Assembly: GCF_050942215.1 (NCBI RefSeq)
Contig: NZ_CP192056.1
Span: forward strand, 2,232,001-2,296,000
Origin: Sphaerimonospora sp050942215
Lineage (GTDB): Bacteria > Actinomycetota > Actinomycetes > Streptosporangiales > Streptosporangiaceae
Direction of reading: 5' to 3'
DNA length: 64,000 nt
Shown here piece by piece: positions 8,308-17,106 of the stretch. Numbering within the stretch: position 1 is the first letter of the stretch; every line of letters begins with the position of its first letter. The notes under the pieces are model-generated. The model worked only from the letters and a program-made list of their open reading frames with translations, had not been told where the DNA came from and searched no databases. The position numbers were made by a program, and so were the translations under genes.

Positions 8308-11241
8308 ATGAGCCTTCGCGCACCGGGCTCCGGTCCCGTCGACCGAGATCCGGCGACCAGGAAGCGACTCGCGCTGTGGGACAGGGGGAAGTTCCTGATC
8401 CTGCTCGCCGCCGCCTTCTGCGTGCTGATGTGGAGCGACATGGTCGCCTTCCCCGGGCTCATGTCGGCCCGCGACGCCCTGGCGCGGACGGTCACGGGTT
8501 CCTCGTGGATCCTGTGGCTCGCCGGTCTGGAGGCCGTCAGGCAGGCGCACTTCCTGATCAGTGAGCGTTCCGCCGCCTATCACCGCTTCTGGACGCACCG
8601 GATCTTCGGCGGCTGGAACCGCTGGACGCGGCGCAGGTTCAACGACTGGAACCGGTACCGCATCGCCCGCGCGGTCAAGTGGGCCGTCTGGATCGCGGTC
8701 GTCGCGCTCGTGCTCGGCGAGGTGCAGCACGTCTCACCGATCGAGGTGTTGTACGGCGTGCCCGCCACGGTATGGGGGTTCCTGCCCACGGTCCTGCAGG
8801 TCGTGCTGCTCATGCTGCTCGCCGTCGGCCAGTTCGTCGCGATCTTCTGGTTTCTGTCACGCGGCGGCGTCGACGTCTACTACCCCGACGACATCAAGAC
8901 CCGCTTCTCCGATGTGTGGGGCCAGGACCACGTCGTCGAACGGGTCAAGGAGAACATCGTCTTCCTGGAGAAGCCCGACGAGATCGAGGCCAGGGGCGGC
9001 TACGTGCCGAGCGGCATCCTGCTGTGGGGGCCGCCGGGCACCGGCAAGACCCTGCTCGCCGAGGCGGTGGCCGGCTCCACCGGCAAGCCGTACGTCTTCG
9101 TGGATCCCGGCGCGTTCATCAACATGTTCTTCGGCGTCGGCGTGCTCAAGGTCAAGTCGCTGTTCCGCAAGCTGCGCAAGCTGGCCCTCCGCTACGGCGG
9201 TGTGATCGTCTTCTTCGACGAGGCCGACTCGCTCGGCAACCGGGGGGCGCTGGCCCAGGGGGCACCCGGCGGCGCCGGCGGCTGGGGCCGCGCCACGACC
9301 GCCCCCTTTCGGCCCGCGCCGTTCCAGCGGGCGGGATGCAACGGGTTCGCCTATCTCGGCGAGGACACCCGCCGGCTGATCGCCGACCGCCTGGTGTACG
9401 GCGGCGGCATGGGCGGCGGTGGCGGAATGGGCACGCTCGAGGCGCTGCTCACCGAGATCTCCGGTCTGAAGAAGCCGCGCGGCTTCGTCAACCGCTACGT
9501 GCGGCGGCTGCTCGGCATGCGGCCCAAGCCGCCGCCGAAGTACCGCATCCTGATCATGATGGCGACCAACCTGCCCGAGGCGCTCGACGAGGCGCTGCTG
9601 CGGCCGGGGCGGATCGACCGCATCTACAAGGTCGGCTACCCCTCGAAGGCGGGCCGGATCCGCACCTACCAGGGCTACTTCGGCAAGGTGCGGCACGAAC
9701 TGACCGCCGGGCAGATCGACAAGCTCGCCACGATCACTCCGTACGCAACCGGGGCCACGATCAAGGACCTCGTCAACGAGTCGCTGATCACCGCGATCCG
9801 GGACGGCCGCGAGCTCATCACCTGGTCCGACGTCATGCGGGCCAAGCGGCTCAAACAGCTCGGCCCGCCCGAGGACGTCGAGTACATCGAACGCGAGCGT
9901 CACGCGGTGGCGGTGCACGAGGCCTGCCACGCGGTGGTCGCCTACCGCACACGGCACCACCTGGAGATCGACATCGCGACGATCGAGAAGGGCGCCGACT
10001 ACCTCGGCATGGTCGCCAGCATCAGGCCCGAGGACCAGTTCACCCGGTGGAGGTCGGAGTACGAGGCGGACATCATGGTCTCCCTCGCCTCCCTGGCCGG
10101 GGAGCGGATGTTCTTCGGCGAGGACAACTCCTCGGGAGTGTCGGGCGACCTGCAGTCGGCCACCATGCTGACCGGGCTGATGGAGGCGCACTGGGGCATG
10201 GGCATCGGTGTGGCCTCGCTCCCGGCGCTGCAGGAGCTGGGACTGCGTGAGGGCAGAGCGGCCCAGGGCCGGCCCGGGGCCGTACGCGATGAGCCGCTGC
10301 CCGACCTGCTTCCGGAGCGGATCGAGGTCAACCTCGCCCGCCTGCTGGAGAAGACCGCCGACCTGCTGCGCGACAACCGCCGCGAGGTGCTCTCGGTCGC
10401 CCACGCCCTGGAACAGCACAAGACGCTGGGCGGCGACGACGTGGTCGCGGTCATCGAGTGCGCGAGGGGACCGCTCATCGACGGCGGCGTCTACGGCTCC
10501 GATGAGTTCTACGCGGAGATCGAGACCTACCACGAGGCCGCCGCGCGGGCGCACCGCGTGCACAGCACCGTCTCGGTGGAGCTGCCCGTCCCGCCGCACC
10601 GGGAACCGGCCCCCCTGCGCTCGACCGGATCGGCGCCGTCGGCCATGCAGCCCCGCCCGTCGGCCATGCAGCCCCGCCCGTCGGCCATGCAGCCCCGCCC
10701 GTCGGCCATGCAGCCCCGCCCGTCGGCCATGCAGCCCCGCCCGTCGGCCATGCCGCCTCGGCCGTCGGCCATGCAGTCCCGCCCGGCGGGCGGGCCGCCC
10801 GTGCTGAGCGCGCCGCCGCCCGCGCTGGTCGCCCCCGCCTTCGTCCGGCATGACGGCTTCGCGTCCCGCAGGGGCGGGCCGCCGCCCGTGCCGCCCGCCG
10901 CCGCTGCGGGGAAGTCCTCCGGCGGCACGTTCTGGGCGATCGCCGGCGCCGTCACGGCCGTGCTGCTGTTCGTCCCGCTCGGCATGGTGCTCGCCGAGCC
11001 GCCGAAGGGCATGCCGAGCGGACTCGTGCTCGCGCTGGCCGTCACGCTGATCGCGTTGATCACCGGTCTGACCGCGGCCGTCGTGGTGGCGCGCACGCAG
11101 CGGAGGGCGCGCAGGCAGGCCGAGGCGGCCAGAGACCGGGCCGCCGAGCGTGCCCAGTTGCTCGCCGCCGCCATGGATCCCGAGGTCGCGATGCGGCTGC
11201 TCGGTTACGACGGCCGCCGCGGCCCCGGCCCATCCAGGTGA
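8308..11241 (+). CDS. FtsH-like membrane AAA+ zinc metalloprotease with proline-rich repeat tail
   Basis: A 977-residue protein, longer than standard FtsH (about 650-750). The N-terminal ~200 residues hold several hydrophobic helices. The AAA module has Walker A GPPGTGKT at 241-248, Walker B VIVFFDEAD and the ATNLPEALDEALLRPGRIDR second region of homology, but a ~100-residue Gly-rich insertion (GGGMGGGGGMG) separates Walker B from the latter. The M41 zinc motif is HEACH at 537-541 (usually HEAGH), and SGDLQSAT supplies the third-ligand Asp. From residue 777 seven copies of PSAMQPR follow (21-bp DNA repeats), then two more helices and a basic tail. It likely degrades membrane proteins; it is not the housekeeping copy by architecture. 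Confidence 0.88.
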   Translation: MSLRAPGSGPVDRDPATRKRLALWDRGKFLILLAAAFCVLMWSDMVAFPGLMSARDALARTVTGSSWILWLAGLEAVRQAHFLISERSAAYHRFWTHRIFGGWNRWTRRRFNDWNRYRIARAVKWAVWIAVVALVLGEVQHVSPIEVLYGVPATVWGFLPTVLQVVLLMLLAVGQFVAIFWFLSRGGVDVYYPDDIKTRFSDVWGQDHVVERVKENIVFLEKPDEIEARGGYVPSGILLWGPPGTGKTLLAEAVAGSTGKPYVFVDPGAFINMFFGVGVLKVKSLFRKLRKLALRYGGVIVFFDEADSLGNRGALAQGAPGGAGGWGRATTAPFRPAPFQRAGCNGFAYLGEDTRRLIADRLVYGGGMGGGGGMGTLEALLTEISGLKKPRGFVNRYVRRLLGMRPKPPPKYRILIMMATNLPEALDEALLRPGRIDRIYKVGYPSKAGRIRTYQGYFGKVRHELTAGQIDKLATITPYATGATIKDLVNESLITAIRDGRELITWSDVMRAKRLKQLGPPEDVEYIERERHAVAVHEACHAVVAYRTRHHLEIDIATIEKGADYLGMVASIRPEDQFTRWRSEYEADIMVSLASLAGERMFFGEDNSSGVSGDLQSATMLTGLMEAHWGMGIGVASLPALQELGLREGRAAQGRPGAVRDEPLPDLLPERIEVNLARLLEKTADLLRDNRREVLSVAHALEQHKTLGGDDVVAVIECARGPLIDGGVYGSDEFYAEIETYHEAAARAHRVHSTVSVELPVPPHREPAPLRSTGSAPSAMQPRPSAMQPRPSAMQPRPSAMQPRPSAMQPRPSAMPPRPSAMQSRPAGGPPVLSAPPPALVAPAFVRHDGFASRRGGPPPVPPAAAAGKSSGGTFWAIAGAVTAVLLFVPLGMVLAEPPKGMPSGLVLALAVTLIALITGLTAAVVVARTQRRARRQAEAARDRAAERAQLLAAAMDPEVAMRLLGYDGRRGPGPSR
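10636..10782 (+). repeat. Seven tandem 21-bp repeats within the FtsH-like gene
   Basis: Units start at 10636, 10657, 10678, 10699, 10720, 10741 and 10762 and encode PSAMQPR; the sixth is PSAMPPR and the seventh PSAMQSR. The first five are nearly identical in DNA, suggesting recent slippage expansion. They form a flexible Pro-rich linker before the last membrane helices. Confidence 0.95.
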
Positions 11242-11298
11242 GGCCGGTCGCCCCACCCGCGAAGATCAGTAATCGAAGCCGACGACCTGGGACGCCGA

Positions 11299-12804
11299 TC
11301 AGAGCCGGAAGCCCAGATCGGGCGTGATCTCCGCCACGTCCATCTGGGCCTTCTGCAGGCGGCCCGAGTAGTCCCAGTTCATCGCCTGCCACCGGGTGAA
11401 CTGGTCGAGGACCCACATCCCGCTCTGCCTGCTCCCGTTGCCCGACCTGCCGTTCCCGCCGAACGGCAGGTGGGCCTCGGCGCCCGACGTCGAGTTGTTC
11501 ACGCTGACCATGCCCGCCGAGATCCCGGAGCGGAACCGGAACGCCGCCCGCGGGTCCGTGGTGTAGATCGACGACGACAGTCCGTACCCGGGCCGGTTGG
11601 CCAGCTCGATCGCCTCGTCCAGCGTGCCGAACGTCGTCACCCCGACGATCGGCCCGAAGGTCTCCTCCAGGAACAGCCGGTCGTCGGGGCGGACCCCGTC
11701 CACGATCACGGGATGGTAGTAGAGGCCCGTGCCGTCCATCCGCCCGGTCGGCCCGGGCAGCACGGTGTGGTGCGGCCTGACCCAGGTGAGGTACTCCTCG
11801 TACCGCTCGGCGAATCTGTGGTCAAGCAGCGGGCCGTACAGCACGTCGCCGTTGGGGTCGCCGATCTTCGCGTTGCGTACGGCCTCGGCGAACCGGCCGA
11901 GGAACTCGTCGTGGACGTCCTCGTGCACGATGACCGTGCCGAGTGAGGTGCACCGCTGCCCGGCCGTGCCGAAACCGGAGAACAGGGCGCCCTCGACCGC
12001 GAGATCGAGATCGGCGTCGGGCATGACGACCATGGGGTTCTTGCCGCCGAGCTCCAGGCACGGCGACTGCAGGTGCCGCCCGCACAGCTCGCCGATCTTC
12101 CGGCCCACCTCGCTGGAGCCGGTGAACCCGACCTTGTGCACGGTGCCCTCGCCCAGCGCGGAGTCCAGGCCGGCATAGGTGTCGGCGCCGGAGGCGAAGA
12201 CGATGTTCAGCACGCCGGGGGGCAGCCCGGCCGCGGCCAGCAGCCGGTAGAGCGCGTGGGCGGAGGCCGCGGCGTACTCCGCGGGCTTCCACACCACCGC
12301 GTTGCCGCAGAGCAGGGCGGGCACCAGATACCACGAGGGGACGGCCACCGGGAAGTTGCCCGCCGTCACGATCGCGGCCACGCCCACCGGCACCCGGAAC
12401 GTGAACAGGCTCTTGTCCGGCATCTCCGACGGCACCGTCTGCCCGTACAGGCGGCGGCCCTCGCCCAGGAAGAAGTCGCAGGTGTCGACGATCTCCCGCA
12501 CCTCGCCCAGCGCCTCGGCGTACGGCTTGCCGATCTCCTCGGTGACCAGCCGGGCCAGCGCCTCGGTGTTGGCCTCGACCAGGCGGCCGATCGACGCGAT
12601 CACCCGCCCGCGGACCGGTGCCGGGACCCGCGCCCACTCCCGCTGGGCGGCGGCCGCCGTACGGCACGCGCCGGCGAACGTGCCGGCATCGGCCAGCATG
12701 ACGGACGCGACGATCTCGTCGGGCCGCGCCGGATTGATCGACTCGTAGACCGTTCCGGAAACGGCCTCACTGTCCCCGATGACGGAAACGATTTGGCGGG
12801 TCAC
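11299..12804 (-). CDS. NAD(P)-dependent aldehyde dehydrogenase
   Basis: A full-length 501-residue ALDH. The Rossmann motif FTGSSEVGRKI, the catalytic glutamate in LELGGKNP and the catalytic cysteine in GTAGQRCTS are all present, as is the C-terminal LPFGGNGRSGNG oligomerisation loop. The start is GTG at 12804, five bases after GGAGG. It sits 129 bp downstream of livF on the same strand and could be part of the same regulon, oxidising an aldehyde from catabolism of the transported amino acid. Semialdehyde dehydrogenase activity is plausible but the substrate cannot be read from sequence. Confidence 0.9.
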   Translation of the reverse strand: MTRQIVSVIGDSEAVSGTVYESINPARPDEIVASVMLADAGTFAGACRTAAAAQREWARVPAPVRGRVIASIGRLVEANTEALARLVTEEIGKPYAEALGEVREIVDTCDFFLGEGRRLYGQTVPSEMPDKSLFTFRVPVGVAAIVTAGNFPVAVPSWYLVPALLCGNAVVWKPAEYAAASAHALYRLLAAAGLPPGVLNIVFASGADTYAGLDSALGEGTVHKVGFTGSSEVGRKIGELCGRHLQSPCLELGGKNPMVVMPDADLDLAVEGALFSGFGTAGQRCTSLGTVIVHEDVHDEFLGRFAEAVRNAKIGDPNGDVLYGPLLDHRFAERYEEYLTWVRPHHTVLPGPTGRMDGTGLYYHPVIVDGVRPDDRLFLEETFGPIVGVTTFGTLDEAIELANRPGYGLSSSIYTTDPRAAFRFRSGISAGMVSVNNSTSGAEAHLPFGGNGRSGNGSRQSGMWVLDQFTRWQAMNWDYSGRLQKAQMDVAEITPDLGFRL

Positions 12805-12933
12805 GCTGACCTCCGGATTTTCTGGTGTCTGCAGCCTCGACTACACCGTATTCTCCGGCCACCGTGCCTGCCTATAGCCTTCGCCGTGTCCCGCCTCAGT
12901 CATGCCCCGGGCATGTCAGCCGCCACCGACGAT

Positions 12934-13650
12934 TCAGTCCTCGCCGAGGTAGGCCTTGCGTACCTGATCGTCGCCGAGCAGGGCCTGCCCGTGGTCTTCG
13001 AGCACGATGCGGCCGGTCTCCAGCACATATCCGCGGTCGGCGAGGTCGAGCGCCGCCTGGGCGTTCTGCTCGACCAGCAGGATGGTGGTGCCGGACGCCC
13101 TGAGCGCGGCGACGGTCTCCATGATCTTCTGCATCATGATGGGGGACAGGCCCATGGACGGCTCGTCGAGCATGAGCAGCTCGGGCCTGCTCATCATGGC
13201 CCGGCCCATGGCGAGCATCTGCTGCTCGCCGCCCGAGAGCGTCCCGGCGGCCTGCCTGCGGCGCTCGCCGAGCACCGGGAACAGCTCATAGGTCCGCCGC
13301 ACGTCCTGTTCGATCGCCGCGCCGTCCCGGCGCAGATAGGCGCCGAGCAGCAGGTTCTCCTCGATCGTCATGCGGGGGAAGATATGCCGGCCCTCCGGCG
13401 AGTGCGCGATCCCCAACTCGACGATCTTGTGCGCGGCCATGCCGTCGATCCGCCGCCCCTTGAACCTGATCTGTCCGCCGACGGGGTGGAGCAGCCCGGA
13501 CAGGGTGCGCAGGGTGGTGGTCTTGCCGGCGCCGTTCCCGCCGATCAGCGTGACGACCTGCCCCTGCTCGACCCGGAAGGTGATCCCCTTGACGGCCAGG
13601 ATGTTGCCATAGGCGACCCGCAGGTCGTCCACTTCGAGCATCGCGCTCAT
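12934..13650 (-). CDS. livF: Branched-chain amino acid ABC transporter ATPase LivF
   Basis: A 238-residue ABC ATPase with Walker A GGNGAGKTTT, signature LSGGEQQMLAMGRA and Walker B LLMLDEPSMGL. LivF-type features include the short length and HSPEGRHIFPRMTIEENL. It energises the LivHM channel in the cytoplasm together with LivG. Its start overlaps the livG stop by four bases. It is the last gene of the livKHMGF set. Confidence 0.95.
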   Translation of the reverse strand: MSAMLEVDDLRVAYGNILAVKGITFRVEQGQVVTLIGGNGAGKTTTLRTLSGLLHPVGGQIRFKGRRIDGMAAHKIVELGIAHSPEGRHIFPRMTIEENLLLGAYLRRDGAAIEQDVRRTYELFPVLGERRRQAAGTLSGGEQQMLAMGRAMMSRPELLMLDEPSMGLSPIMMQKIMETVAALRASGTTILLVEQNAQAALDLADRGYVLETGRIVLEDHGQALLGDDQVRKAYLGED

Positions 13651-14450
13651 GACCGCTCCGATCCAGACGATCCCGCCGGCGTGCCGATGTAGGCGGCGAT
13701 CACCCGCTCGTCGCGCTGCACCTCGCCCGGGCTGCCCTCGGTGAGCTTGCGTCCCTGGACGAGCACGGCGACCCGGTCGCAGAGGGTGAAGATGAACCTC
13801 ATGTCGTGCTCGATCACCACCACGGCCAGGCCGCGTTCCCGGATCTTGAACACCAGGTCCTTGGTCTGCTGGGTCTCCTGCGGGTTCATTCCGGCGGTCG
13901 GCTCGTCCAGCAGCAGCAGACCCGGGTCGCTTGCCAGCGCCCGGGCGATCTCCAGTCGCCGCTGGTCCCCGTAGGACAGGTTGCGGGCCAGGCCGTCGGC
14001 CGTGTCGGCAAGGCCGACGAAGTCGAGCAGTTCCCGGGCCCGTGCCTCGGTCTCCCGTTCCTCCCGCCGATACTTCGGACCGCGCACGAGCGCGGAGAGC
14101 GCGCCGACGGTGGTACGGCAGTGCCTGCCGACCTTGACGTTCTCCAGCGCCGTCATGTTCGGGAACAGCCGGATGTTCTGGAAGGTGCGGGCGATGCCGG
14201 TCTTGGTGACCAGGTGCGGTCTGCCCGACAGAGGCGTGCCGCGGTAGGTCACCCGGCCGGCCGTGGGCACGTACATGCCGGTCAGGCAGTTGAAGAACGT
14301 CGTCTTGCCCGCCCCGTTCGGGCCGATCAGCCCGACGATCTCCCTCTCGCCGACCGTGAAGTCGACGCCGTCGACCGCGGTGAGCCCGCCGAAGCGCATC
14401 GTCACCCCGGACGCCTCGAGCACCGGGGCGCGCCGCGCGTCCGCCTTCAT
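13647..14450 (-). CDS. livG: Branched-chain amino acid ABC transporter ATPase LivG
   Basis: A 267-residue ABC ATPase with Walker A GPNGAGKTTF, the Q-loop segment RTFQNIRLFPNMTALENVKVG, a YGDQRRLEIARAL signature and Walker B LLLLDEPTAGMNPQET, all typical of LivG. Its start overlaps the livM stop and its stop overlaps the livF start, so the whole cytoplasmic module is translated as a coupled set. Confidence 0.95.
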   Translation of the reverse strand: MKADARRAPVLEASGVTMRFGGLTAVDGVDFTVGEREIVGLIGPNGAGKTTFFNCLTGMYVPTAGRVTYRGTPLSGRPHLVTKTGIARTFQNIRLFPNMTALENVKVGRHCRTTVGALSALVRGPKYRREERETEARARELLDFVGLADTADGLARNLSYGDQRRLEIARALASDPGLLLLDEPTAGMNPQETQQTKDLVFKIRERGLAVVVIEHDMRFIFTLCDRVAVLVQGRKLTEGSPGEVQRDERVIAAYIGTPAGSSGSERS

Positions 14451-16147
14451 CGCGCTCCCTCCGCCCGGGCCTCCCGGCCGAGCCGCTCGGAGATCTCCTC
14501 CTCGTGGAACTCCGCCTGCCGGCGCTTGTTCGCGATCATTCCCTCCGGCCGGAACCGCATCATCAGCACCAGCGTCAGGCCGAAGATCAGCAGCTTGTTG
14601 TCCTGGAAGAACCGGAACTTCTCCGGCAGCAGCAACAGCACCACGGATCCGAGCATCGCGCCGGTGACCGTGCCCATCCCGCCGAGCACCACGGCGGCGA
14701 CCAGGAACGCCGAGTTGAGGAACTGATAGGAGTCGGGGGTGATGGAGGAGATGGCGTGCGCCTGGATGGTGCCCGCCATCCCGGCGAGCGTCGCGCCGAG
14801 GGCGAAGGCCAGCAGCTTCAACCGGAACGTGTTGATCCCCGCCGCCTGCGCGGCCACCTCGTCCTCGCGGATCGCCAGCCAGGCCCGGCCGAGCCGGGAG
14901 TTGTTCATCCGCGAGAACACCAGGATCACGAACGCGATCAGCACCAGTTCCAGGAAGAAGTAGTTCGCGAAATATCCCAGGTTCATCCCGAAGACCGTGT
15001 GCGACCGGCCGAAGTCGACCCCGAGGAACGTCAGGTCAGGAATCCCGGGGATGCCGTTCGGCCCGTTCGTCACCTGCGGGCCGGTGCTGCCGTCGAGGTT
15101 GTTCACGGTGATCCGGAAGATCTCGCCGAAGCCCAGTGTCACGATCGCCAGATAGTCGCCGCGCACCCGCAGCGTCGGCGTCCCGATGATCACTCCGACG
15201 ATCGCGGTGACCACCGCGCCGATCACCACGGTGACCGCGAACGGCGGATTCCAGCCGATGGAGCTCGCGGCGGCGCCGGACAGCAGCGCCCCCACGTACG
15301 CGCCCACGCCGAGGAACGCCACGTACCCCAGGTCCAGCAGCCCGGCCAGGCCGACCACGATGTTCAGCCCGATCGCCGTGGTGGCGAAGATCCCCACGTT
15401 GACCATCACGTTCAGCCAGTGGTTGTCCGAGCCCTGGGTGAACGGGAAGGCTGCGGCGACGACGAACGCGGCGGTCACCGTGACTCCCCGGTGCCGTGCG
15501 CCCACCGCGGAGATCCACGCGGCCGGTCCCAGCCGCCAGGCCGCGGCCAGGGCGGCGCCCAGGGCGACCAGGTAGCACAGGAAGATCTCCCACTCGGGAA
15601 TCGCCAGCGCCTGCACGAACGCGGCCAGCGCCAGGCCCAGCACCACGGCGATGACCAGGAACTCCACCCAGTCGGGCAGGCGGTACGACCACACCGCCGG
15701 CCGATCGGCCGGCAGCAGCCGGGCGGCCACGACGAACACCGAGGCGGCCAGCAGGGCGACCCAGCCGCCCCACTCCACGTTGATCATCCCGCCAAGCTCG
15801 ACGCCGATCGCGATCACCGTGAACGCCGTGATCAGGAACACGCCCGAGGCCAGGACGCGGACCGTGCCGCCGGCCCCGCCCGGCGTCACCACCCGGCGCA
15901 GCGGACCGGCCTCGATCAGCAGCAGCGCGATCGCGACGGCCGCCAGAACCAGCACATGCACCTGGGCGCCGCCGGGGTAACCGTAGATCGTCAGATCTCC
16001 GGGGAACGCGCTGCCGTACGACCAGGCCAGGAACGTCGATGCGAGGCTCGACGCCGCGCCGAGCAGCGTCGCCGTACGGGCCGTGGCCGTCGAAACCCGG
16101 CCCTTCTCGGCCGGTCGCCGCGGTGGGGTGTCCGCTCCGCCGTTCAT
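14447..16147 (-). CDS. livM: Branched-chain amino acid ABC transporter permease LivM
   Basis: A 566-residue membrane protein. The last ~330 residues are the LivM permease core, with GLNIVVGLAGLLDLGYVAFLG, TLRVRGDYLAIVTLGFGEI and the EAA-like loop NNSRLGRAWLAIREDEVAAQ that contacts the ATPases. About 200 extra N-terminal residues carry additional hydrophobic helices, making it longer than the E. coli protein (425), a form known in actinobacteria. It overlaps livH upstream and livG downstream by four bases. Confidence 0.93.
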   Translation of the reverse strand: MNGGADTPPRRPAEKGRVSTATARTATLLGAASSLASTFLAWSYGSAFPGDLTIYGYPGGAQVHVLVLAAVAIALLLIEAGPLRRVVTPGGAGGTVRVLASGVFLITAFTVIAIGVELGGMINVEWGGWVALLAASVFVVAARLLPADRPAVWSYRLPDWVEFLVIAVVLGLALAAFVQALAIPEWEIFLCYLVALGAALAAAWRLGPAAWISAVGARHRGVTVTAAFVVAAAFPFTQGSDNHWLNVMVNVGIFATTAIGLNIVVGLAGLLDLGYVAFLGVGAYVGALLSGAAASSIGWNPPFAVTVVIGAVVTAIVGVIIGTPTLRVRGDYLAIVTLGFGEIFRITVNNLDGSTGPQVTNGPNGIPGIPDLTFLGVDFGRSHTVFGMNLGYFANYFFLELVLIAFVILVFSRMNNSRLGRAWLAIREDEVAAQAAGINTFRLKLLAFALGATLAGMAGTIQAHAISSITPDSYQFLNSAFLVAAVVLGGMGTVTGAMLGSVVLLLLPEKFRFFQDNKLLIFGLTLVLMMRFRPEGMIANKRRQAEFHEEEISERLGREARAEGAR

Positions 16148-17070
16148 GCCCGGTCCGCCACTCGCTCACCCAGCAGCCCCTGCGGCCGGAAGACCAGCAC
16201 CAAGATCAGCAGCGCGAACGCCCACACGTCCTTCCACGCCCCTCCGCCGAACTGGCCGGGGATGTACTGCACGGCCATCACCTCGACCAGGCCGAGCGCG
16301 AACCCGCCGACCACCGCGCCCTGGATGTTGCCGATCCCGCCGAGCACCGCCGCGGTGAACGCCTTCAACCCGGCGATGAACCCCATCCGGAAGTCGATCT
16401 GTCCCAGGTACAGCCCCTGCGCCATCCCGGCCACCGCCGCCAGCGCCGCCCCCAGCACGAAGGACACCACGATCACCCGGTCGATGTCGATCCCCATCAG
16501 CCGGGCGGTGTCCGGGTCCTGTGCGGTCGCCTGCATCGCCCGCCCCATACGGCTCCGCCGTACGAACAGCGTCAGCGCCACCATGCAGAGCACCGACACG
16601 AGCACCACCACGACCGAGGCACGGTCCACGCTCGCGCCGAACCCGAGCGGGACCGGCGACCCGCTGATCAGCTGCGGGAACGCCAGCTTCGACCGGGCGT
16701 CGGGGTAGTAGAGCCGCACCGCCTCCTGCAGCGCGATCGACACGCCGATCGCCGTGATCAGCGGGGCCAACCGGGGCGCGTTGCGCAACGGTCGATAGGC
16801 GAACCGCTCCATCGCCACGGCCACGAGCACGGCGGCGAGCACCCCGCCGATCAGCATCAGCGGCAGCGCGACCCACAGGCTCGTCTCGTCCGGCAGGACG
16901 TACCGGTAGACCGTGAACGCCCCGAACGCGCCGATCATGAAGATCTCGCCGTGTGCGAAGTTGATCAACTGGATGATGCCGTACACCATCGTGTAGCCCA
17001 ACGCGATCAGGGCGTACATGGCGCCCAGCACGACCCCGTTGGCCAACTGCTGCACGAACTGGGTGAGCAC
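16144..17070 (-). CDS. livH: Branched-chain amino acid ABC transporter permease LivH
   Basis: A 308-residue permease with multiple membrane helices. The conserved start QQLANGVVLGAMYALIALGYTMVYG and the loop RRSRMGRAMQATAQDPDTARLMGI (coupling to the ATPases) are typical LivH features, as is KAFTAAVLGGIGNIQGAVVGG. It forms the transmembrane channel with LivM. It begins 36 bp after livK and overlaps livM by four bases. Confidence 0.94.
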   Translation of the reverse strand: MLTQFVQQLANGVVLGAMYALIALGYTMVYGIIQLINFAHGEIFMIGAFGAFTVYRYVLPDETSLWVALPLMLIGGVLAAVLVAVAMERFAYRPLRNAPRLAPLITAIGVSIALQEAVRLYYPDARSKLAFPQLISGSPVPLGFGASVDRASVVVVLVSVLCMVALTLFVRRSRMGRAMQATAQDPDTARLMGIDIDRVIVVSFVLGAALAAVAGMAQGLYLGQIDFRMGFIAGLKAFTAAVLGGIGNIQGAVVGGFALGLVEVMAVQYIPGQFGGGAWKDVWAFALLILVLVFRPQGLLGERVADRA

Positions 17071-17106
17071 CCGAACCTCCGCGGACCCGTCACCACTCCC
17101 GGCGGA

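Noticed and set aside
8857..11256. 799-codon open frame antisense to the FtsH-like gene
   Set aside because: It is the complement of a well-supported gene, with His/Arg/Gly-rich low-complexity composition expected of a shadow frame in high-GC DNA.
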